Origin: JBEVEP01 sp040512755
GTDB taxonomy: Bacteria > Pseudomonadota > Alphaproteobacteria > Rhizobiales > Rhizobiaceae
Assembly (NCBI GenBank): GCA_040512755.1
Contig: JBEVEP010000118.1
Coordinates: 1 to 28,017 of the forward strand
Length of the DNA: 28,017 bases
Direction: 5' to 3'
The notes beneath the pieces were generated by a model. It worked only from the letters and a program-made list of their open reading frames with translations, did no database searches and had not been told where the DNA came from. Position 1 is the first letter of the stretch. Each line of letters opens with the position of its first letter. Shown piece by piece: positions 14,948-22,541 of this stretch. Made by a program: the position numbers and the translations under genes.

Positions 14948-16252
14948 CTACTTTGAATCTATTTTTTCCAATCCACCCATATAAGGCCGCAAAACTTCAG
15001 GAATCGTGACACTGCCGTCCGCATTCTGATAATTTTCGATGACGGCGATCAGGGCGCGGCCCACGGCAACACCTGAACCGTTCAATGTATGAACGAATCG
15101 CGTTCCCTTCTCCTCGGCCGGGCGATAACGCGCATCCATGCGTCGAGCCTGGAAGTCGCCACAGACTGAACAGGACGAGATTTCCCGATAGGCGCTCTGG
15201 CCGGGCAACCAGACCTCTATGTCATAGGTCTTGCGCGCTCCGAAACCCATATCTCCGGTGCAGAGCACGACTGTCCGGAAAGGCAAGCCGAGTCGCTTCA
15301 GCACCTCTTCGGCGCATTGCGTCATGCGCTCATGCTCGGCATTTGAGCTTTCCTGATCGGTGATCGAGACAAGTTCGACTTTATAGAACTGATGCTGCCG
15401 CAGCATGCCGCGCGTATCGCGGCCCGCGGAGCCGGCCTCGGAACGGAAGCAGGGCGTCAGTGCCGTAAACCGCAGCGGCAATTGGTCATGGGCGAGGATT
15501 TGCTCCCGAGCAAGATTGGTGAGGGGCACCTCCGACGTTGGGATGAGGCCCAGTCGTCCATCGCCATGGGGGACAAAAAACAGATCTTCCTCGAATTTCG
15601 GCAATTGGCCCGTGCCGTAAAGCACGTCGTCTCGCACCAGCAGCGGAGGGATTACCTCCGTGTAGCCGTGCTCGGTTGTGTGGAGATCGAGCATGAACTG
15701 GCCAAGGGCGCGTTCGAGACGCGCGAGCTGTCCCTTCAGCACGGTAAAGCGGGCACCGGAAAGCTTGGCCGCACGCTCGAAATCCATCTGGCCGAGCGCT
15801 TCGCCGATCTCAAAATGCTCTTTTGCCCATTTCGGGCGCGGCGGCACATCGCCGACCTTTCGGATCTCGACATTGTCGCGCTCGTCAGCGCCGACCGGAA
15901 CATCGGCGAGCGGCACATTGGGAATGACCGCCAGCGCTTCGTTCAGCGCCTGATCGAGCCTCCGCTCCTCAGCTTCGCCGTTCTGAACGAAGCCCTTGAG
16001 TTCAGCCACCTCAGCCTTCAGCGTCTCGGCAAGGGCCGTGTCTTTCGCGGCCATCGCCTTGCCGATCTCCTTCGAGGCGGCGTTGCGGCGTTCCTGCGCC
16101 TCCTGAAGCCTGGCAACGTGTGCGCGGCGTGCCTCGTCCCTGGCAACCAAATCGGTGACCATCATTTCGGCGTCTTCGACAGACCACGAGCGCTTTTTCA
16201 GCGCCTCGACCAGAGCCTGCGGGTTCTCCCGAATCCATTTGATGTCAAGCAT
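14948..16252 (-). CDS. serS: Serine-tRNA ligase
   Basis: A 434-residue class II aminoacyl-tRNA synthetase that charges tRNA-Ser. The N-terminal domain (from MLDIKWIRENPQALVEALKK) includes the long coiled-coil arm of about 80 residues (DEARRAHVARLQEAQERR onward). Class II motif 2 is FRSEAGSAGRDTRGMLRQHQ (in the middle of the catalytic domain), and motif 3 is GVAVGRALIAVIENYQNADG near the C terminus. The start is the ATG at 16252 because the family begins with MLD; the open frame extends 50 codons further upstream, but that part is not SerRS-like. A GAGG is present 11-14 bases upstream. First gene of the serS-surE-pcm-LytM unit. Confidence 0.97.
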   Translation of the reverse strand: MLDIKWIRENPQALVEALKKRSWSVEDAEMMVTDLVARDEARRAHVARLQEAQERRNAASKEIGKAMAAKDTALAETLKAEVAELKGFVQNGEAEERRLDQALNEALAVIPNVPLADVPVGADERDNVEIRKVGDVPPRPKWAKEHFEIGEALGQMDFERAAKLSGARFTVLKGQLARLERALGQFMLDLHTTEHGYTEVIPPLLVRDDVLYGTGQLPKFEEDLFFVPHGDGRLGLIPTSEVPLTNLAREQILAHDQLPLRFTALTPCFRSEAGSAGRDTRGMLRQHQFYKVELVSITDQESSNAEHERMTQCAEEVLKRLGLPFRTVVLCTGDMGFGARKTYDIEVWLPGQSAYREISSCSVCGDFQARRMDARYRPAEEKGTRFVHTLNGSGVAVGRALIAVIENYQNADGSVTIPEVLRPYMGGLEKIDSK

Positions 16253-16522
16253 GGCTAGAACGATCCTCAATAAGGCGATGAGGGGGTAAACCGCATCCTC
16301 GATCGATGCAAGGCGTGGACGCTTGGCGGGCCCCTGTTTTCCGCCCTGGCGGGCCGCATCGCTTGTTCGTCGCATCTCCCGGTTTTGCGATTCCCTGCCC
16401 ACAGGTTAGTTCCGCGCAAAAGCACCGTGGCATAAAGCGCCGTAGCCAGAGGAGAGTTGACCTATCAGCCGAATCGAACCAGCGTTGTCGGGGCACTGCG
16501 TAATCCTTCGAGGCAACCGACG
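16253..16522. other. Divergent intergenic region between serS and a lipoprotein gene
   Basis: This 270-base stretch separates two divergent genes. It must hold the serS promoter, but no convincing -35/-10 pair is seen. The open frame upstream of serS (to 16402) is basic and low-complexity and is judged not to be coding. Confidence 0.4.
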
Positions 16523-16825
16523 ATGAGACGCATTTCGATGGCGATAGCAGGCTTGCTTGTCCTGAGCGGATGTGAAAGCAGCGGTACCGGCACCGGTCCA
16601 GTGGCGTCAGCGGGTGGGGCCCCGAGCGAGATGTCATCGATATGCCGCAGCGAGGCCGCGACAGAATTCGGCCAGCCCGCTGAAAACGTCAGAACCGTGC
16701 CGATTGAGCAATCGGTCGATGGCTATTCTGTCTATGGGCAGTGGCCACCGGAGGGTAAGCCGGAAGGCATATTCGTCTGCCGGTTTGACGGTTCGGGTTC
16801 GTTCAAAGGCGTGTCTCGCGCCTGA
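16523..16825 (+). CDS. Small conserved lipoprotein
   Basis: A 100-residue protein with a lipoprotein signal (MRRISMAIAGLLVLSGC), lipidated at Cys17. The mature part has a Gly/Ser/Thr-rich linker and a compact domain with two cysteines, SICRSEAATEFG and GIFVCRFDGSG, likely to form one disulfide in the periplasm. I do not recognise a function. The start is the ATG at 16523, with GAGG about nine bases upstream; the frame is open back to 16457, but that extension would destroy the signal peptide. Single gene, divergent from serS. Confidence 0.82.
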   Translation: MRRISMAIAGLLVLSGCESSGTGTGPVASAGGAPSEMSSICRSEAATEFGQPAENVRTVPIEQSVDGYSVYGQWPPEGKPEGIFVCRFDGSGSFKGVSRA

Positions 16826-16840
16826 CCGTCCGGAATTGAC

Positions 16841-16855
16841 CGCCTACAGTAGGCG
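16841..16855. repeat. Perfect 6-bp inverted repeat after the lipoprotein gene
   Basis: CGCCTA-CAG-TAGGCG, 16 bases past the lipoprotein stop. It could be a weak transcription stop for the lipoprotein gene, or for the small minus-strand gene at 16928, but there is no T-run on either side. Confidence 0.35.
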
Positions 16856-16927
16856 AAGGCAAACGCGTTGGCCGTGGCTCGCTGTCGCCAACTAGGCCGC
16901 TGTTGCAGGCCGATCAACGCGCCTGTC

Positions 16928-17011
16928 TCATTCCCGAAAAGTTGGCAACAGGATGCTTATCGCGACAGCGCAGAAAGCGACGACGGCGAGTGCTGGCCAG
17001 ATATTGGACAT
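16928..17011 (-). CDS. Candidate 27-residue membrane peptide
   Basis: A 27-codon open frame too short for the usual gene lists. The product starts MSNIWPALAVVAF and ends ILLPTFRE: one hydrophobic helix of about 20 residues with a charged C-terminal end, a typical single-pass mini-protein. A full AGGAGG ribosome-binding site (minus strand, 17027-17022) lies ten bases before the ATG. Third codon positions are mostly G or C, as in real genes of this genome. It sits alone in an otherwise empty 380-base gap between the lipoprotein gene and tRNA-Thr. It does not match the small membrane proteins I know, such as KdpF, CydX or MgtS. Function unknown; the call rests on the ribosome-binding site and hydrophobic pattern. 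Confidence 0.55.
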   Translation of the reverse strand: MSNIWPALAVVAFCAVAISILLPTFRE

Positions 17012-17021
17012 CGATTGGCTT

Positions 17022-17027
17022 CCTCCT
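17022..17027 (-). promoter_or_regulatory. Ribosome-binding site of the 27-residue peptide gene
   Basis: AGGAGG on the minus strand, ten bases before the ATG at 17011. It is the main evidence that the short frame is translated. Confidence 0.5.
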
Positions 17028-17207
17028 GCCGTCGATCGAAGCATTCGATTGCATTGTTGGCAACCGCTTTCTATGCGTTGCTCGCAGCTCCCCGACTACA
17101 GCGTTGGACGTCGCAAGGCCAGAGCCGCCAACTTATGCCCGCACGATGTCGCTTGACTGAGCCAAACTGGCGATCGTTCGGTCTATTTTATGGTTGGGGA
17201 TCCGGAA

Positions 17208-17283
17208 TGGTGCCCCCGGACGGGATCGAACCGCCGACCTTCGGTTTACAAAACCGCTGCTCTACCAGCTGAGCTACAAGGGC
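17208..17283 (-). tRNA. tRNA-Thr (anticodon UGU)
   Basis: A 76-base cloverleaf with an encoded CCA end. The acceptor stem GCCCTTG pairs with CGGGGGC, with two U-G pairs. The D arm is GCTC-AGCTGGTA-GAGC, the anticodon loop TTTGTAA reads TGT (Thr), and the T arm has the standard TTCGATC loop. The top of the anticodon stem has a G27-A43 mismatch. The discriminator base is A. It is alone, with no other tRNA in the window. Confidence 0.95.
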
Positions 17284-17398
17284 ACTTTCGAGGCCTCGGT
17301 TACCCAGAATTTCCGCTTCAGTAAAGGAGAATGTGCGTCGCAGTGGCTCGGCTTTGCCTTTTCCGAGCCTTCTCTTCATGCCTCCGCTTGCCCTGGTG

Positions 17399-17809
17399 TT
17401 AACTCTCCTTCTCCCACGTCGTCTCTATACAAGGCATCTCGGGCAGCCATGGGAGCGCTGAGCGGTGCCAGACCTGGCGCCTGGGCACCAGTTGGGCGCG
17501 CTGGCGCGCGGTGCCGGCGCGAATGCCGAAAATCTTGGGCCCCTCGCCTACGGATGTCGCATAGAGCGGCGTGCCACAGTCAGCGCAAAACGCCTGAGCG
17601 CGAGCGCGACCGCTTTCCGCCGTTTTGACATAGATCCTCGGGACACCGGCAATGATCCGGAAGTCCTGTTCGGGAGCCGGAACAGTAACCCGAAACGCCG
17701 TACCCGTCAGCGTCTGGCAATCCGTGCAATGGCAAATTCCGACCCTCGCCGGATCAATCTCGGCCTCATAGGTGATATTTCCGCAGTGGCAGGAGCCTTC
17801 AATTCTCAT
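17399..17809 (-). CDS. GFA/CENP-V family zinc protein (first of two)
   Basis: A 136-residue protein of the GFA (glutathione-dependent formaldehyde-activating enzyme-like/CENP-V) family. The zinc-binding cysteines are visible: GSCHCG (Cys7, Cys9), ICHCTDCQ (Cys26, Cys28, Cys31) and FCADCGTPLY (Cys75, Cys78). The founding member was described as helping glutathione react with formaldehyde, but most relatives have no known role, and the substrate here is unknown. The start is the ATG at 17809, with GGAGG about five bases upstream. Divergent from nadK and upstream of the tRNA-Thr gene on the same strand. Confidence 0.88.
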   Translation of the reverse strand: MRIEGSCHCGNITYEAEIDPARVGICHCTDCQTLTGTAFRVTVPAPEQDFRIIAGVPRIYVKTAESGRARAQAFCADCGTPLYATSVGEGPKIFGIRAGTARQRAQLVPRRQVWHRSALPWLPEMPCIETTWEKES

Positions 17810-17925
17810 TCCATCCTCCCGTTCCCCCTGTCGTCAGCCTATAGCAGACAGGCCTCTCTTTGCAGCGAGGAAGCAGCATGCTAACCCGGCGGCAACCAAA
17901 CGATGACAGCCCGCGGCCGGAAGCG

Positions 17926-18699
17926 ATGAAAAGAGCAACGAACACCTTCGCTTTCGTTTCTTCCAGCACGGAAGACGCCAGGGCTGCCGCGAAGCGTCTT
18001 GCCAGTATCTACGGACAGACCGAGATCGCGGAAGCCGACGTGGTCGTCGCGCTGGGAGGCGATGGTTTCTTGCTGCAGACGCTGCGCGAAACAATGAGCA
18101 CGGGCAAAAAGGTCTACGGCATGAACCGTGGCACGGTAGGCTTTCTCATGAACGAGTACCGTGAGGAAGGCCTGCCAGGACGCATTTCTGCCGCCATCCC
18201 TGAGACGATCCGTCCCCTGGAAATGGAAACGGCCACCGAAGACGGGACCATTTGCCATGCCCTAGCGATCAACGAGGTTGCACTGTGGCGCCAATCATAT
18301 CAGACGGCCAAAATACGCATCGCGATCGACGGGAAAGTCCGGCTGGAAGAATTGAGCTGCGACGGGGTGATGGTAGCCACTCCCGCAGGTTCCACTGCCT
18401 ACAATCTGTCGGCGCACGGCCCCATTCTGCCGCTCGATGCGCCTCTCCTGGCGCTGACGCCTGTAAGCCCATTCCGCCCGCGGCGATGGCGCGGGGCGCT
18501 TATTCCTGAAAAGTCGACCGTTCGGTTCGACATTCTGGAAGGCGACAAACGTCCGGTGAACGTCGCCGCCGACCATACCGAGTTCAAGTCGGTTGTTTCC
18601 GTGACAGTGAGCCAATCCAATCATCAGACGGCGACGCTACTTTTCGACGCCAGTCACTCGTGGAACGAACGGATTCTTATCGAACAGTTCCGATATTGA
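17926..18699 (+). CDS. nadK: NAD kinase
   Basis: A 257-residue cytosolic enzyme that phosphorylates NAD+ to NADP+ with ATP. The diagnostic motif is VVALGGDGFLLQTL, with NRGTVGFLMN and AINEVALWR next and the nucleotide-binding VATPAGSTAYNLSAHGPI after them. The start at 17926 gives the length usual for rhizobial NAD kinases and begins right before the first strand (TNTFAFVSS). An in-frame ATG at 17878 has a better ribosome-binding site (GAGG, seven bases upstream) and would add 16 polar residues, so it remains a real alternative. It is divergent from the GFA gene. Confidence 0.95.
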   Translation: MKRATNTFAFVSSSTEDARAAAKRLASIYGQTEIAEADVVVALGGDGFLLQTLRETMSTGKKVYGMNRGTVGFLMNEYREEGLPGRISAAIPETIRPLEMETATEDGTICHALAINEVALWRQSYQTAKIRIAIDGKVRLEELSCDGVMVATPAGSTAYNLSAHGPILPLDAPLLALTPVSPFRPRRWRGALIPEKSTVRFDILEGDKRPVNVAADHTEFKSVVSVTVSQSNHQTATLLFDASHSWNERILIEQFRY

Positions 18700-18772
18700 G
18701 CCGGGCCGGACCGAGCCGCGACAAAATATAAGTATAGAAGCGGAGCTGCCGCCGTATTCATGCCGCTTTCTG

Positions 18773-18801
18773 TTGACAAATCGCATACTTACCCGTAACG
18801 C
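18773..18801 (+). promoter_or_regulatory. Possible promoter of the DEAD-box helicase gene
   Basis: TTGACA (18773-18778), 17 bases, then TAACGC (18796-18801), a partial -10. An inverted repeat GTAACG-N7-CGTTAC (18795-18813) overlaps the -10 and early transcript. The TTG inside the -35 is the first possible start codon of the open frame, but is better explained as promoter sequence. Confidence 0.4.
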
Positions 18802-18841
18802 CGTACCCGTTACTCTCGGCGCGGGCATCTTGCCAGGCGGA

Positions 18842-20419
18842 ATGCGCCATATTCAACCAGCTAAAGCAGCCCAAGAATTGTCCTCAGACGTACAGACCGC
18901 TCCAGAAGCGTTGACCTTTGCAGACCTCGGCCTTTCCTCCAAGGTTCTTTCAGCAGTCACTGACGCCGGCTACCAGCAACCGACCCCCATTCAGGCAGAG
19001 GCTATTCCGCATGCCTTGCAGGGCAAGGACGTGCTTGGCATAGCGCAGACCGGCACCGGCAAAACGGCATCGTTCGTCTTGCCGATGTTGACGCGCCTTG
19101 AAAAGGGCCGTGCCCGAGCCCGCATGCCGCGCACACTTATCCTCGAGCCGACGCGCGAACTCGCTGCGCAGGTTGAGGAGAATTTCGTCAAGTACGGCAA
19201 GAACCACCGCCTCAACATGGCGCTTCTCATCGGAGGCGTGTCCTTCGAGGAGCAGGACCGCAAGCTGGAGCGCGGCGCCGACGTGCTGATCGCCACGCCC
19301 GGCCGGCTGCTTGATCATTTCGAGCGCGGCAAGCTGCTGCTCACCGGCGTCGAAATCCTCGTCATTGACGAGGCAGACCGTATGCTTGACATGGGCTTCA
19401 TCCCTGACATCGAACGTATCTGCAAGCTCATCCCGTTCACGCGGCAGACACTTTTCTTCTCGGCGACCATGCCGCCGGAAATCACCAAACTCACCGAGCA
19501 ATTCCTTCATGCGCCGGTTCGCGTCGAGGTAGCCAAGGCGGCAACCACGGCCTCCACGGTCACTCAGCGTCTGGTCAAATCGGGCCCGAAGCCGTGGAAC
19601 AAACGCGCCGTTCTACGTGACCTCATACGGGCCGAAGAAGAATGCATCAAAAACGCGATCATCTTCTGCAACCGCAAGGTCGAAGTGTCGGAACTGTTCC
19701 GCTCGCTTGTGAAATATGACTTCAACGCAGGTGCGCTGCATGGCGACATGGACCAGCGGGCCCGCATGACCATGCTGGCAAATTTCCGGGATGGGAAGCT
19801 CAAACTGCTGGTCGCCTCCGACGTTGCCGCACGGGGCCTGGACATTCCGGATGTCAGCCACGTCTTCAATTTCGACGTTCCGATTCATGCTGAAGACTAT
19901 GTGCACCGAATCGGACGGACGGGACGTGCGGGACGGTCGGGCAAATCATTCACGGTCGTGACGAAATCCGATGTGAAACATGTCGCGGCAATCGAGAGGC
20001 TGATTGGCCAGAAGGTCGACTGGCACGATGGCGATCTCTCCACGGTCGTTGTGACCGACGCGGATGATGAGCCAAGGCAGGGCCGCGGCAGAGGCCGGCA
20101 GCGCACCCATAAGGACGGCGGCCGGACACCGCGATCCGAGCGCCCCGCCCGGCAGTCCAAGGAGCTGACCCCCGCCGTCGACGAACCGGGAGCAACCATG
20201 GTTGAGAGTCCAGTCGAGGCGCCAAACGAGCGCCGCGCCCGGAAAGACGCGATCCGCGCGGAGAATGCCGAGCGCAAAGAGCGTCCCGTGCAGGCTGACG
20301 AAGGACGTTCAAGCCGCGACGACAAGGCAGATAGACGAAACCGCCGCGAAGACGCCGACGGCGTACTGGGCTTCGGCGACGACATGCCGGCGTTCATGCG
20401 CATCGCTGCCAAAGTCTGA
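18842..20419 (+). CDS. DEAD-box ATP-dependent RNA helicase (RhlE-like)
   Basis: A 525-residue RNA helicase, likely in ribosome assembly or cold-stress RNA remodelling as for RhlE-type enzymes. In order: Q motif FADLGLSSKVLSAV...PTPIQ, motif I AQTGTGKT, PTRELA, TPGR, motif II DEAD (in VIDEADRMLDMGF), motif III SAT, then in the second domain HGDMDQRAR, ARGLDIPDVSHVFNFD and HRIGRTGRAGR. After the core (about residue 380) a long charged tail rich in Arg, Asp and Glu follows, probably an RNA-binding extension; it ends in GFGDDMPAFMRI. The start is the ATG at 18842 with AGGCGG just upstream. The frame is open from a TTG at 18773 that lies in the promoter. Single gene, convergent with the TfoX-N gene. 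Confidence 0.95.
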   Translation: MRHIQPAKAAQELSSDVQTAPEALTFADLGLSSKVLSAVTDAGYQQPTPIQAEAIPHALQGKDVLGIAQTGTGKTASFVLPMLTRLEKGRARARMPRTLILEPTRELAAQVEENFVKYGKNHRLNMALLIGGVSFEEQDRKLERGADVLIATPGRLLDHFERGKLLLTGVEILVIDEADRMLDMGFIPDIERICKLIPFTRQTLFFSATMPPEITKLTEQFLHAPVRVEVAKAATTASTVTQRLVKSGPKPWNKRAVLRDLIRAEEECIKNAIIFCNRKVEVSELFRSLVKYDFNAGALHGDMDQRARMTMLANFRDGKLKLLVASDVAARGLDIPDVSHVFNFDVPIHAEDYVHRIGRTGRAGRSGKSFTVVTKSDVKHVAAIERLIGQKVDWHDGDLSTVVVTDADDEPRQGRGRGRQRTHKDGGRTPRSERPARQSKELTPAVDEPGATMVESPVEAPNERRARKDAIRAENAERKERPVQADEGRSSRDDKADRRNRREDADGVLGFGDDMPAFMRIAAKV

Positions 20420-20521
20420 CGAACAGCAGCCGGCAGCTACCGCGCGACTTTCCTTCGGCCTGCCCTCCCGATGCTGCTTCGCGCCAACAACGTCTCGTCA
20501 AGCGTTGGGAACAGTAACGTC

Positions 20522-20845
20522 CTATTTCCCGGCGCGCAGGCCGGCCTCGTACGATTTGCGAGCCCAGACGGCCATCTCTTCGGGATCATCGAGCGCCGCT
20601 TCGGGCGTGCTCCAATACGGCATTGAAACGAGCTTGCCGTGTCTTGATCCCGTGTAGGTCCATTGCTTGCAGCCTGCTGCTTCAAATTCCGGCGTGCTCA
20701 CGCTGTCTGCTTTCAAAAGCAGTTCGCCTCGCAGCTCCACGGCAATGATGACGTCGTTGTAGTAGATCCCCTTGCCGCCGAACATGCGCCTTATCGAGAT
20801 CGGCCCGAGCGCGGAAAATATGTCCCGAATTGCATTCTCGTCCAT
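20522..20845 (-). CDS. TfoX N-terminal domain protein
   Basis: A 107-residue protein that is a single TfoX-N domain, with the recognisable RRMFGGKGIYYND and ELLLKADS motifs. In Haemophilus the longer TfoX (Sxy) regulates competence genes; stand-alone N-domain proteins in alphaproteobacteria have no established role, so the competence link should not be assumed. The start is the ATG at 20845 with AAGG five bases upstream. The frame runs 26 codons further, but that extension is outside the domain. Convergent with the helicase gene and divergent from the second GFA gene. Confidence 0.88.
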   Translation of the reverse strand: MDENAIRDIFSALGPISIRRMFGGKGIYYNDVIIAVELRGELLLKADSVSTPEFEAAGCKQWTYTGSRHGKLVSMPYWSTPEAALDDPEEMAVWARKSYEAGLRAGK

Positions 20846-21012
20846 GTTGGCCTTCGCATGTCCTTGTTGGTGAGAGAACCCGGTAGCCGAAAGATCGGGC
20901 GCTGCGCAACAACTCCCAACCATTCACAACCGGTGACGGCGGCGAAAGCCAGGAATAGACTATGCACCGGCGCACCGAGTTAGTCGTGGCTCCCTCGCGC
21001 AAGGATAAAACG

Positions 21013-21507
21013 ATGCCAGAGTTGCTGAAAGGTTCGTGCCGATGTGGCGCGGTGCGGTTCGAGGTTTCAAGCCATACGCCTGTTCCCTACCAGCTTTGCT
21101 ACTGTTCGATTTGCCGCAAGCAGCAGGGCGGCGGCGGTTACGCCATCAATCTGGGCGCCGATGCGGCAACACTGAAAATCGCCGGCGAGAAACATCTTGG
21201 CCTATACCGCGCCGAGATCGAGGATGAAGCCGGGCATTGCAACGTGTCATCCGGCGAGCGGCGTTTCTGCCGCGAATGCGGATCGGCCTTGTGGCTTTAT
21301 GATCCAACCTGGCCAGAACTCGTCCACCCATTCGCATCCGCGATCGACACGGAATTGCCCGTAGCACCACAGCGGGTCCATCTCATGCTGAAATATAAGG
21401 CGGGCTGGGTTCAGCCGAGTATTCGCGACGGCGATGTCGCGTTCGATCTGTATCCGGAAGAATCGATCGCCGATTGGCATCGGCGGTGGGGCTTGTGGAT
21501 CGATTAG
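21013..21507 (+). CDS. GFA/CENP-V family zinc protein (second of two)
   Basis: A 164-residue GFA-family protein with cysteines in GSCRCGAVRF, LCYCSICRKQQGGGG and FCRECGSALW, the expected zinc ligands. The first half is the GFA fold; the C-terminal part (PVAPQRVHLMLKYKAGWV onward) is longer than in the first GFA protein of this window. The two are distant paralogues, not a recent duplication. The start is the ATG at 21013, with AAGGA at a seven-base spacing. Substrate unknown. It is convergent with sufA across a short gap holding a palindrome. Confidence 0.9.
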   Translation: MPELLKGSCRCGAVRFEVSSHTPVPYQLCYCSICRKQQGGGGYAINLGADAATLKIAGEKHLGLYRAEIEDEAGHCNVSSGERRFCRECGSALWLYDPTWPELVHPFASAIDTELPVAPQRVHLMLKYKAGWVQPSIRDGDVAFDLYPEESIADWHRRWGLWID

Positions 21508-21579
21508 AGCGGCGAACGGCCCAACGATGGGCGCCGACGCCAGTAGCCCGAAGATGACGAACGCAAAGGAACTGCGGCA

Positions 21580-21599
21580 AATCTCCAGCGCTGGAGATT
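21580..21599. terminator. 20-bp perfect palindrome between convergent genes
   Basis: Perfect 20-base palindrome with half-site AATCTCCAGC, in the gap between the second GFA gene (plus) and sufA (minus). As RNA it would fold into an eight-base-pair stem with a GCGC loop. It may serve as a bidirectional terminator, but T-runs are missing. Confidence 0.45.
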
Positions 21600-21633
21600 G
21601 GCGGAAACGGCCCTGGCAGGGAAATGCGGAACT

Positions 21634-22020
21634 CTATGCAGCGCTCTCTGCCCGCGCCTCGGCCAAGGCCTTCAGGTCCGCGGGCTTAAGTTCGACCGAC
21701 TCGCCGCATCCGCATGCCGAGCTCTGGTTCGGATTTCTAAAGGTGAAACCGGTTCTAAGTGTAGTCTGCTCAAAATCCATCTCGGTCCCAAGCAGGAAAA
21801 GTGCTGCTTCCGGCGCGACATAGACATGAGCGCCGTCACGCTCGATGTGGTCATCCTTGGGATTGGGATCGGTCACGAGGTCGACGGTATACTCCATACC
21901 GGCGCAGCCACCTTTCTTGACGCCGAGCCGAATGCCCTTTGCGTTTTCACGCGTCGCCATGATCTCACGAACGCGCGCAGCGGCATTCTCGCTCATGCTG
22001 ATGACTGAGAAACGACCCAT
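21634..22020 (-). CDS. sufA: A-type iron-sulfur carrier protein SufA
   Basis: A 128-residue HesB/IscA-family protein that carries Fe-S clusters from the SufBCD scaffold to apo-proteins. The three cluster-binding cysteines are Cys39 (GGCAGMEY) and Cys103 and Cys105 (SACGCGESV). The start is the ATG at 22020 with GGAG eight bases upstream. The frame is open 17 codons further, but that extension is not family-like. It is the last suf gene on this strand, separated from sufT by 119 bases containing a double inverted repeat, so it may have its own promoter or processing point. Confidence 0.94.
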   Translation of the reverse strand: MGRFSVISMSENAAARVREIMATRENAKGIRLGVKKGGCAGMEYTVDLVTDPNPKDDHIERDGAHVYVAPEAALFLLGTEMDFEQTTLRTGFTFRNPNQSSACGCGESVELKPADLKALAEARAESAA

Positions 22021-22052
22021 ACTTCGATCTCCATTGCGCGCAGGTTCAAGGC

Positions 22053-22114
22053 CTGCCGAAGGATGTTTCACCTAAAATGGTGAAGATTCGAACCCGGTGC
22101 AAGCGCTTCGGCAG
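22053..22114. repeat. Nested inverted repeats between sufT and sufA
   Basis: An outer perfect nine-base inverted repeat, CTGCCGAAG (22053-22061) and CTTCGGCAG (22106-22114), encloses an inner repeat TTCACC-TAAAAT-GGTGAA (22067-22084). On the minus strand this is the 5' leader of sufA, about 33-95 bases before its ATG. It could be an RNA structure, an operator pair or a terminator for the upstream operon; no T-run is seen. Confidence 0.6.
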
Positions 22115-22139
22115 AAAGCCGCGCAGGAGCGTATCCGGC

Positions 22140-22541
22140 TCAATACCAGCCAACGGCAACCTGCGCCTCTTCCGACATGCGATCCGGCGTCCATGGTGGA
22201 TCGAACACCATGTTGACTTCCACGTCCGATATGCCTTCGACCGCGCCAACTGCGTTCTGGACCCATCCCGGCATCTCGCCCGCAACCGGACATCCGGGGG
22301 CTGTCAGCGTCATGTCGATCTTCACCGTGCGGTCGTCTTCGATGTCGATCTTGTAGATCAGTCCCAACTCGTAGATGTCGGCAGGGATCTCCGGATCATA
22401 GACCGTCTTCAAAGCCGAAACGATATCGTCGGTGATGCGGGCCAGTTCGTCCGCAGGGATGGCGGAAACCGGGACGGCGTCACCAGCGGGAGCCTTCCCA
22501 GCAACCTTATCGGCTATACCTGCCTCTTCCATGATGCTCAC
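22140..22541 (-). CDS. sufT: SUF system Fe-S assembly protein SufT (MIP18/DUF59 family)
   Basis: A 133-residue protein with a MIP18/DUF59 domain, which assists maturation of Fe-S proteins. Motifs: VYDPEIPADIYELGLIY (47-63), LTAPGCPVAGEMPGWV with Cys84, and a C-terminal VFDPPWTPDRMSEEA. A variable 30-residue N-terminal extension is typical of SUF-operon members. The GTG at 22541 overlaps the sufS stop (GTGA); an ATG three codons later (22532) is an equally possible start. Follows sufS in the same transcript. Confidence 0.93.
   Translation of the reverse strand: MSIMEEAGIADKVAGKAPAGDAVPVSAIPADELARITDDIVSALKTVYDPEIPADIYELGLIYKIDIEDDRTVKIDMTLTAPGCPVAGEMPGWVQNAVGAVEGISDVEVNMVFDPPWTPDRMSEEAQVAVGWY

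Noticed and set aside
16253..16402. 50-codon N-terminal extension of serS
   Set aside because: SerRS proteins begin at MLDIKWIRENP; the extension is basic, low-complexity and not family-like.
17188..17628. Open frames on both strands across tRNA-Thr
   Set aside because: Their products contain the well-known tRNA translation artefacts (such as GRDRTADL on the plus strand); the tRNA explains the sequence.
20522..20845. Natural competence regulator
   Set aside because: Only the TfoX N-terminal domain is present, and no competence genes lie nearby, so the role cannot be inferred.
20846..21012. tRNA-like folds between the TfoX-N and GFA genes
   Set aside because: No complete cloverleaf with a T loop and matching acceptor stem could be formed.
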